In this document: positions 1 to 5,045 of the stretch, piece by piece
Position numbering within the stretch: position 1 is the stretch's first letter
Layout of the letters: each line of letters starts with the position of its first letter
Origin: Thermaceae bacterium
GTDB taxonomy: Bacteria > Deinococcota > Deinococci > Deinococcales > Marinithermaceae
DNA length: 7,559 nucleotides
NCBI GenBank assembly: GCA_027023345.1
Contig: JALVVO010000229.1
Coordinates: 1 to 7,559, forward strand
Direction: 5' to 3'
The notes under the pieces: generated by a model
What the model was told of the DNA's origin: nothing
Databases searched by the model: none
What the model saw: only the letters and a program-made list of their open reading frames with translations
Made by a program: the position numbers and the translations under genes

Positions 1-23
1 CCCCCTCCGCCAGGCGGGGGAGG
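1..23. other. GC-rich inverted repeat at the left edge, possible terminator stem
   Basis: Bases 1-10 pair with 14-23 around a 3-base loop (CAG on the plus strand). There is one mismatch and one wobble among ten pairs. The minus strand reads C-rich arm then G-rich arm, the arrangement of a terminator stem, and it lies about where the prepilin gene should end. It is still inside the open frame, where it encodes PPPPGGGG. Whether a U tract and stop codon follow cannot be seen. Confidence 0.35.
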
Positions 24-1598
24 GCAGCGCTGGTGCTTTTCCCAGTGGGCGGGCTCCGTTCTGAGAAATTTCCAGCCGGTCACCTTGGTGAGCTCGATGC
101 GGATCCGCTGTTCGTCCCCATTGGCCTCCAGCTGGATCTTATTCCTTCCTTCACCCTTTAGATACTTACCCACGCAGCGGGTAGGGGCGGGGTCACCGGA
201 CTTGACCCTAATGTCGCCCGGAGCCCAGCAAAAGTTGGAACCGTCCACGTAGATGCCGCCGGCTTGGGCTTGGTCCCGGAGGCTATTGATGGCGTCGGTA
301 CCGGGGAGCCCAATCTTGGCGTGATTCCAGTTGACGTCTCGTTTGAAGTCCCACGGGGGATCGGGCAACCCGTTGCCGTCTGCGTCCACGTTCTTGCAAA
401 GGTCCTCGGTCTTCGTCGTGGGGTCATAGCAGAGTTCCTCGCCCAGGGCGTTCTTGGCGATCGCAAACTCCGGTTGGGCGCTAGTGAGGTTCCACCAATG
501 CTCGCCGTCGACGCCCGGGGGTGGGGTTTCGTAGCCGTCCCTCCCCGCCATGGTCTCACGCCAGTAGGCCCGGATCCCCAAGCCTCGGGTGGCCGGACCG
601 GCGCTCGACACGGGACCGCCGAACCAGGGGCGGCTGCCCTTTTCGAAGGCGAGGTAGTCGTTGGCGTGCACCGGGCCGTCGATGACCGTCTGGTCGGTGA
701 AGACGATCATGTTTTTGCCCGAAAGAGAGCGCTGGCGGTCGAAAAAGAACGCATACCACGCGTAGCTCGGGGACCGGATGACCAAGGCGAGCTTGGATTT
801 TCCTTCGTCCCCTATCTGAACCACCCGTTTTGCCAGGACCTTCCCGTCTTTGTCTAGCACCTCACCTATGGAAAGAATCTGCTCCTTGCCGGATAGCGAT
901 CCGAAGGTGAGATGGACCTCTCCGTTTTCGATCGTGAGTTGGCTCGGTACGATCCCCGCGTCGCTGTCGGTGGCGATGCGGTAGCGGACCGTTTGCTTGG
1001 GGTCGGAAGTAAGGACGCGCTGAAGTGCAGACTGGGTGCCGCGGAGCACTTGCCCCCAGTAGCTGTTGACCTTTTCTCGGTAAAGGCTGGCGCTATCTCC
1101 ACGGGCCACGATGCCCACGGTTTCGTAAACGCTTCGTTCGATGTAATCGAGGAAGAAGGGCATCCAACGGGCGCCGAGGTCGGCGTCCGTTAGCGAGGGA
1201 TCGGCCAGGTCGCGCTTCAAAGCCGTGGAATCAAGCTTGCACCGGTAGTCGCGCCCACCTCGAATGGCCTTCTTGATCGCGTTAAGGGTCGCGATGTTAG
1301 GGTTCGTGGTGCCGAAGCAGAAGGCGGCGAGCCGGGTAGCTAGGTAATCGACCGCGGGGTCGCCGGCGCTTAGGTCCACGTGGGTCTTCGCGATCAGGTC
1401 GCCGAACTCGGCGAGCACTGCACGGCTTTGCTCGGCGCCGGATTCGGCGGCGTACTGGGCCTTGAGCTCCTCCGATTTATTGCCCGCGATGCGCCGGTTG
1501 GATACGGAAAACGTCCCCACCACCGCCACGACCACCAGCAGTAGGGCCAGTGCGGCGAGCAATGTCACCACTAAAGCAATGCCCCGGGAGACCCGCAT
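1..1598 (-). CDS. Large PilX/GspK-like prepilin, DUF4900/ComZ-type pilus or competence protein (3' end outside window)
   Basis: An uninterrupted frame of 532 codons starts at ATG 1598-1596 and runs off the left edge with no stop. The start is fixed by a GAGGAGGT Shine-Dalgarno 5 nt upstream. The N-terminus is a class III (type IV pilin) signal: MRVSRG, then a hydrophobic helix at about residues 7-30, then SNRRIAGN and an AQYAAESGAE stretch, the layout of PilX/GspK-type minor pilins. Cleavage after Gly6 by prepilin peptidase is expected; there is no Glu at mature position 5, as in GspK. A block at about 306-334 (VIDGPVHAND ... WFGGPVSSAG) resembles the DUF4900 proteins of Deinococcus and Thermus. 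Residues 405-413 (DADGNGLPD) look like a calcium loop, and cysteines sit at 94, 120, 390, 401, 457, 475 and 525. Thermus ComZ, a large pilin linked to DNA uptake, has about 550 residues, so little is probably missing. The pilin-like N-terminus is seen directly; the ComZ-like role is inferred. Codon use is less GC-extreme than in the neighbours. Confidence 0.8.
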   Translation of the reverse strand, partial: MRVSRGIALVVTLLAALALLLVVVAVVGTFSVSNRRIAGNKSEELKAQYAAESGAEQSRAVLAEFGDLIAKTHVDLSAGDPAVDYLATRLAAFCFGTTNPNIATLNAIKKAIRGGRDYRCKLDSTALKRDLADPSLTDADLGARWMPFFLDYIERSVYETVGIVARGDSASLYREKVNSYWGQVLRGTQSALQRVLTSDPKQTVRYRIATDSDAGIVPSQLTIENGEVHLTFGSLSGKEQILSIGEVLDKDGKVLAKRVVQIGDEGKSKLALVIRSPSYAWYAFFFDRQRSLSGKNMIVFTDQTVIDGPVHANDYLAFEKGSRPWFGGPVSSAGPATRGLGIRAYWRETMAGRDGYETPPPGVDGEHWWNLTSAQPEFAIAKNALGEELCYDPTTKTEDLCKNVDADGNGLPDPPWDFKRDVNWNHAKIGLPGTDAINSLRDQAQAGGIYVDGSNFCWAPGDIRVKSGDPAPTRCVGKYLKGEGRNKIQLEANGDEQRIRIELTKVTGWKFLRTEPAHWEKHQRCPPPPGGG

Positions 1599-1603
1599 AT
1601 TTT

Positions 1604-1611
1604 ACCTCCTC
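1604..1611 (-). promoter_or_regulatory. Strong Shine-Dalgarno of the prepilin gene
   Basis: The minus strand reads GAGGAGGT, then five bases (AAAAT), then ATG. A second purine run (AAGGAG) lies just upstream. This decides the start of the prepilin at 1598. It is the clearest ribosome binding site in the window and contrasts with the leaderless-looking starts of suhB and mutS. Confidence 0.85.
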
Positions 1612-1649
1612 GCTCCTTCAAACTACTCTAGCAGGTAAAGGCCTCCGCG

Positions 1650-1669
1650 ATCCCCCCAAATGGGGGGAT
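1650..1669. other. Perfect 8 bp inverted repeat in the suhB-prepilin gap
   Basis: ATCCCCCC (1650-1657) and GGGGGGAT (1662-1669) pair perfectly around a 4-base AAAT loop. On the minus strand it lies 36 nt after the suhB stop and about 51 nt before the prepilin ATG. No T tract follows the stem on the minus strand (the next bases are CGCGGAGG), so it is not a canonical intrinsic terminator. It may be an RNA 3'-end stabiliser, an attenuator, or a barrier between the two genes. The structure is seen directly; any role is inferred. Confidence 0.5.
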
Positions 1670-1673
1670 TTGT

Positions 1674-1688
1674 GAACAACGGTTGCTC
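1674..1688. repeat. Short imperfect palindrome beside the hairpin, possible operator
   Basis: GAACAAC, a central G, then GTTGCTC pair at six of seven positions. It sits between the suhB stop and the C6/G6 hairpin, where a regulator of the prepilin gene could bind. A 15-base imperfect palindrome can easily arise by chance and I recognise no regulator consensus. Confidence 0.2.
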
Positions 1689-1705
1689 GGCAAAATGTGT
1701 CCAGC

Positions 1706-2491
1706 TTACATTTCCCCGAAGAGGCGGGTTCGGAGGGCTTCGTGGACGAGGCCGTTGGTGGCGACGATGAAGGGGCTCTCGAGGGCGAAGGGCCGGCCCT
1801 CGAAGTCGGTGACCCGGCCGCCGGCTTCCTGGACCAGGAGCACCCCAGCGGCGACGTCCCAGGGATTTAGCTTCATTTCCCAAAAGCCGTCGATGCGCCC
1901 GGCGGCGACGTAGGCGAGGTCGAGGGCGGCGGCCCCCGGCCGGCGGACGGGGATGCCGAGGGAGATCACCCGGCGGAAGTACTCCACCGCCTCCGGAACC
2001 CGATCCACGTCGTAGGGGAAGCCGGTGGCGAGGAGGCTCTTCCTGAGGTCCTCGGTTTCGGAAACCCGGATGCGGGCGCCGTTCAAGTAGGCGCCGCCCC
2101 CGCGGACGGCGGTGAAGAGCTCGTCGTGCGCCGAGTCGAGGACCACCCCGACGAGGACCTCGTTCCCCTTGGCCAGCGCCACGCTCACCGCGTAGAGGGG
2201 GAAGCGGTGGGCGAAGTTGACGGTGCCGTCCAGGGGATCCACGATCCAGCGGTACTCGCCGGTCCCGCTCGTCCCCTCCTCCTCGCCGAGAAAGGCGAAG
2301 CCGGGGTGGCGCTCGGTGAGGAAGCGGCGGATCGCGGCCTCGGCCTCGCGGTCGGCCTCGGTGACCAGGTCGGAGAGCACCGTCTTGCTCTCGGTGGAGA
2401 AGCCCTTCGCCTGGTAGTAGCGGTGGATGCCCTGGGCGAGCCGGGCGGCGGCGATGGCGTCTTCCAAAAGGGCGTCCAAGTCGGGGTTCAT
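1706..2491 (-). CDS. suhB: Inositol monophosphatase family protein (SuhB-like)
   Basis: A 261-residue protein, the usual length for the family of Mg2+-dependent, lithium-sensitive sugar phosphatases. Family motifs are intact: DLVTEADREAE (41-51), the metal-binding Glu in GEEE (about 70), WIVDPLDGTVNF (82-93, with Asp85 and Asp88 as metal ligands) and the C-terminal NPWDVAAG (209-216, Asp212), followed by EAGGRVTD. It should hydrolyse inositol-1-phosphate or a related sugar phosphate in the cytosol. Relatives also act on fructose-1,6-bisphosphate, NADP or 3'-phosphoadenosine nucleotides, so the substrate is not certain. The ATG at 2491 is chosen because the family N-terminus begins there and a TATATT element lies exactly six bases upstream. 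It is divergent from mutS across 37 bp and precedes the prepilin gene on the same strand by 107 bp. That distance and the intervening hairpin do not argue for a tight operon. Confidence 0.93.
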   Translation of the reverse strand: MNPDLDALLEDAIAAARLAQGIHRYYQAKGFSTESKTVLSDLVTEADREAEAAIRRFLTERHPGFAFLGEEEGTSGTGEYRWIVDPLDGTVNFAHRFPLYAVSVALAKGNEVLVGVVLDSAHDELFTAVRGGGAYLNGARIRVSETEDLRKSLLATGFPYDVDRVPEAVEYFRRVISLGIPVRRPGAAALDLAYVAAGRIDGFWEMKLNPWDVAAGVLLVQEAGGRVTDFEGRPFALESPFIVATNGLVHEALRTRLFGEM

Positions 2492-2497
2492 GCCTCG

Positions 2498-2503
2498 AAT
2501 ATA
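2498..2503 (-). promoter_or_regulatory. Candidate -10 element (TATATT) of a leaderless suhB transcript
   Basis: The minus strand reads TATATT, six bases (CGAGGC), then the suhB ATG. With the usual 6-7 bp from -10 to transcription start, the RNA would begin at or next to the start codon. Such leaderless starts are well known in Thermus and Deinococcus. No good -35 is visible at 16-18 bp spacing. Confidence 0.55.
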
Positions 2504-2516
2504 CGCCCTTGGCGGT

Positions 2517-2522
2517 TATGAT
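2517..2522 (+). promoter_or_regulatory. Candidate -10 element (TATGAT) of a leaderless mutS transcript
   Basis: TATGAT is followed by six bases (GGGCGC) and then the mutS ATG at 2529, the same geometry as the suhB promoter on the other strand. There is no Shine-Dalgarno upstream of mutS, as expected for a leaderless message. No convincing -35 is visible; its expected position overlaps the suhB -10, so the two promoters could compete for polymerase. Confidence 0.6.
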
Positions 2523-2528
2523 GGGCGC

Positions 2529-5045
2529 ATGAGGTTGAAAGGGGAGGGGAAGGGTCCGCTCCCGCCGATGCTCCAGCAATACGTGGAGCTCAGGGACGCG
2601 TACCCCGATTACCTGCTCCTCTTTCAGGTTGGGGACTTCTACGAGGCCTTCGGCGAGGACGCCGAGCGGCTCGCCCGCGCGCTGGGGATCGCGCTTACCC
2701 ACAAGACCTCGAAGGACTTCACCACCCCCATGGCGGGGATTCCCATAAAGAGCGCGGACGCCTACATCGAAAGGTTGCTTGCCCAGGGTTTTCGGGTGGC
2801 GGTGGCCGACCAGGTGGAGGACCCCGAGAGCGCCGACGGCCTGGTGCGGCGGGAGGTCACCCAGCTCATCACCCCGGGGACGGTGGTGGAGGAGCGCCTG
2901 CTCCGCCCCGACGCCAACTACCTCGCCGCCATCGCGAGCGGCGACGGCTACGGGCTCGCGCTCCTGGACCTCTCCACCGGGGACTTCAAGGGCGCGGTCT
3001 TCTTCGGGCGCTCGGCGCTCCTCGACGAGCTCGCCCGCTACCGGCCGAGCGAGCTCCTACTCGCCCCCGAGCTCTACGAGAACGTCGCCTTCCGGGCCCA
3101 GATCGCCGAGCGGCACCCGGTGATGCTGGCCCGGATGGGGTTCGGCGAGGAGGCGGCCCGGGCCGCGATGGAGGCGCAGTTCGGGCGGGTCCCGCCGGGC
3201 CTCGACCACCCCGCCCTTCTCCGCGCCGCCGGCGCCGCCCTCCGCTACGCCGCCGAGACCCAGCGGGGGCGGATGGACCAGGTGCGGCGATTCGTCCGCT
3301 ACGACCCCGGGGCCTCGCTTCGGGTGGACGCGGGGGCGCTCGCCACCCTCGAGGTCTTCGAGCCCGCCCTCGGCGACGACGAGCAAAAGACGCTCTTCGG
3401 CGTCCTGAACCGGACCCGCACCGCCCCGGGGCGGCGGATGCTCCGGGAGTGGCTCCTCAGGCCGCTTCGCGACGCGGCCTTGCTCGACGCCCGGCTCGAC
3501 GCGGTGGAGGCGCTCGTCCGGGACGGGGAGCGCCGAGGGGCGCTAAGGCGGGCGCTCTTTCGCGTGCACGACCTCGAGCGGCTGGCCTCGCGGCTCGCCG
3601 CCGGGAGGGCGAACGCCCGGGACCTGGTGGCGCTTGCGCGGAGCCTCGAGCGGGTGCCCGAGATCCGTTCGACCCTCAAGGACCTCCCCGCCCTCGCCGC
3701 CCTCGCCGAGCGGATCCCCGAGCTCGCCGAGGTGCGGGAGGCGATCCGGGCGGCGCTGGTCGAGGATCCCCCGCCGAAGCTCACCGAGGGCGGGTTGATC
3801 CAGGACGGTTACGACGCCGAGCTCGACCGGCTCCGGCGCCAGGCGGAGGAGGGGCGGGCCTGGATCGCGGCGCTCGAGGGCCGGCTTCGGGAGGAGGCCG
3901 GGATCCCCACGCTCAAGGTGGGCTACAACGCGGTCTTCGGCTACTACCTCGAGGTCACCCGGCCCTACTACGACCGGGTGCCCGCCGACTGGCGGCCGCT
4001 CCAGACCCTGAAGGACCGGCAGCGCTACACCCGCGCCGACCTGAAGGAGAAGGAGCGGGAGATCCTCCGCGCCGAGGAGGCAGCGAAGAGGCGGGAGCTC
4101 GTCGTCTTCCAGCGCCTCCGGGAGGAGGTGGGCCGGCGCTTCGAGGCGGTCCGCGACCTCGCCCTCGTCCTCGCCGAGCTCGACGTCTACGCCGCCTTCG
4201 CCGAGCTCGCCGCCGAGTCCGGCTACGTGCGGCCGCGCTTCGTCGAGGACCGGCTCTGGATCGAAGAGGGGCGGCACCCGGTGGTGGAGCGCAACCGGCC
4301 CTTCGTGGCCAACGACCTCGAGCTCGGCGAGGACCGCCGGATCGTCGTCCTCACCGGGCCCAACATGAGCGGGAAGTCCACCTACCTCCGGCAGACCGCG
4401 CTGATCGCGCTGCTCGCCCAGGTGGGGAGCTTCGTGCCCGCGCGGCGGGCCGAGCTTCCCCTCTTCGACCGCATCTACACCCGCATCGGCGCCGCCGACG
4501 ACATCGCCGGCGGGCGCAGCACCTTCATGGTGGAGATGGAGGAACTCGCCGCCATCCTCTCCGGCGCCACCGAGCGGAGCCTCGTCCTCCTCGACGAGGT
4601 GGGGCGGGGGACCTCGAGCGCCGACGGCCTCGCCATCGCCTGGGCGAGCCTGGAGCGGCTCGCCGAGATCGGGGCCTACACCCTGTTTGCCACCCACTAC
4701 TTCGAGCTCACCCAGCTCGCCGAGCGCCTCCCCCGGGCGGCGAACTTCCACGTCGCCGCCCGCGAGGAGGAAGGGGGGCTCGTCTTCTTCCACCAGGTGC
4801 GGCCGGGGCCCTCGTCCAAGTCCTACGGGCTGGAGGTGGCCCGGCTCGCCGGGGTGCCGCCCGAGGTGGTGGCCCGGGCGGAGGCGATCTTGGCGGGGCT
4901 TTCCGCGCGGGGGAGCGAGGCCGAGCGGGAGGTGCTCGAGCGTCTCGCCGCCGTGGACCTGAACCGGCTATCGCCCCTTGAGGCGTTGATCTTGCTCAAG
5001 GAACTCAAGGAGCGGCTCCTTTCGCTCGAGAGCGTGCGTTCATGA
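2529..5045 (+). CDS. mutS: DNA mismatch repair protein MutS
   Basis: An 838-residue MutS1 protein that binds mismatches and small loops in DNA as a dimer and, with ATP, becomes a sliding clamp that recruits MutL. The N-terminal mismatch-reading motif is FYE at 37-39 (Phe37 stacks on the mismatch, Glu39 contacts it), followed by THKTSKDFTTPMAGIP and VADQVEDP. The clamp/lever region holds GIPTLKVGYNAVFGYYLEV from residue 458. The ABC-type ATPase has Walker A GPNMSGKST (610-618), Walker B LVLLDEVGRGTSS (Asp689, Glu690) and the switch His723 in FATHYFELT. The dimerisation helix-turn-helix includes KSYGLEVARLAGVP from 764. Overall it closely resembles the Thermus aquaticus protein. The frame is open back to an ATG at 2427, but residues before MRLKGEGKG do not look like MutS and that stretch lies inside suhB, so 2529 is the start, six bases after a TATGAT element. 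The TGA overlaps the mutL ATG. Confidence 0.98.
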   Translation: MRLKGEGKGPLPPMLQQYVELRDAYPDYLLLFQVGDFYEAFGEDAERLARALGIALTHKTSKDFTTPMAGIPIKSADAYIERLLAQGFRVAVADQVEDPESADGLVRREVTQLITPGTVVEERLLRPDANYLAAIASGDGYGLALLDLSTGDFKGAVFFGRSALLDELARYRPSELLLAPELYENVAFRAQIAERHPVMLARMGFGEEAARAAMEAQFGRVPPGLDHPALLRAAGAALRYAAETQRGRMDQVRRFVRYDPGASLRVDAGALATLEVFEPALGDDEQKTLFGVLNRTRTAPGRRMLREWLLRPLRDAALLDARLDAVEALVRDGERRGALRRALFRVHDLERLASRLAAGRANARDLVALARSLERVPEIRSTLKDLPALAALAERIPELAEVREAIRAALVEDPPPKLTEGGLIQDGYDAELDRLRRQAEEGRAWIAALEGRLREEAGIPTLKVGYNAVFGYYLEVTRPYYDRVPADWRPLQTLKDRQRYTRADLKEKEREILRAEEAAKRRELVVFQRLREEVGRRFEAVRDLALVLAELDVYAAFAELAAESGYVRPRFVEDRLWIEEGRHPVVERNRPFVANDLELGEDRRIVVLTGPNMSGKSTYLRQTALIALLAQVGSFVPARRAELPLFDRIYTRIGAADDIAGGRSTFMVEMEELAAILSGATERSLVLLDEVGRGTSSADGLAIAWASLERLAEIGAYTLFATHYFELTQLAERLPRAANFHVAAREEEGGLVFFHQVRPGPSSKSYGLEVARLAGVPPEVVARAEAILAGLSARGSEAEREVLERLAAVDLNRLSPLEALILLKELKERLLSLESVRS

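Noticed and set aside
264..857. A 197-codon plus-strand frame opposite the prepilin gene
   Set aside because: It has no recognisable domain or ribosome site, and the minus-strand frame with signal helix and strong Shine-Dalgarno spans the region.
2427..2528. A 34-codon N-terminal extension of MutS
   Set aside because: It lies inside suhB antisense, has no MutS-like residues, and the promoter-like TATGAT at 2517 sits downstream of it. MRLKGEGKG at 2529 matches the family N-terminus.
2521..2532. A tiny ATG-GGC-GCA-TGA frame overlapping the mutS start, possible leader peptide
   Set aside because: It overlaps the -10 element and would lie upstream of the expected transcription start, so it is unlikely to be in the mRNA.
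1623..2702. A 359-codon minus-strand frame across suhB and the start of mutS
   Set aside because: It is a shifted frame of suhB: the product is a run of Arg/Pro/Gly typical of GC-rich shadows, while the overlapping 1706-2491 frame has intact phosphatase motifs.
3449..4981. A 510-codon plus-strand frame inside mutS, and a 416-codon minus-strand frame at 3543-4793
   Set aside because: Both are by-products of G/C-biased third positions. The products are low-complexity and mutS explains the stretch completely.
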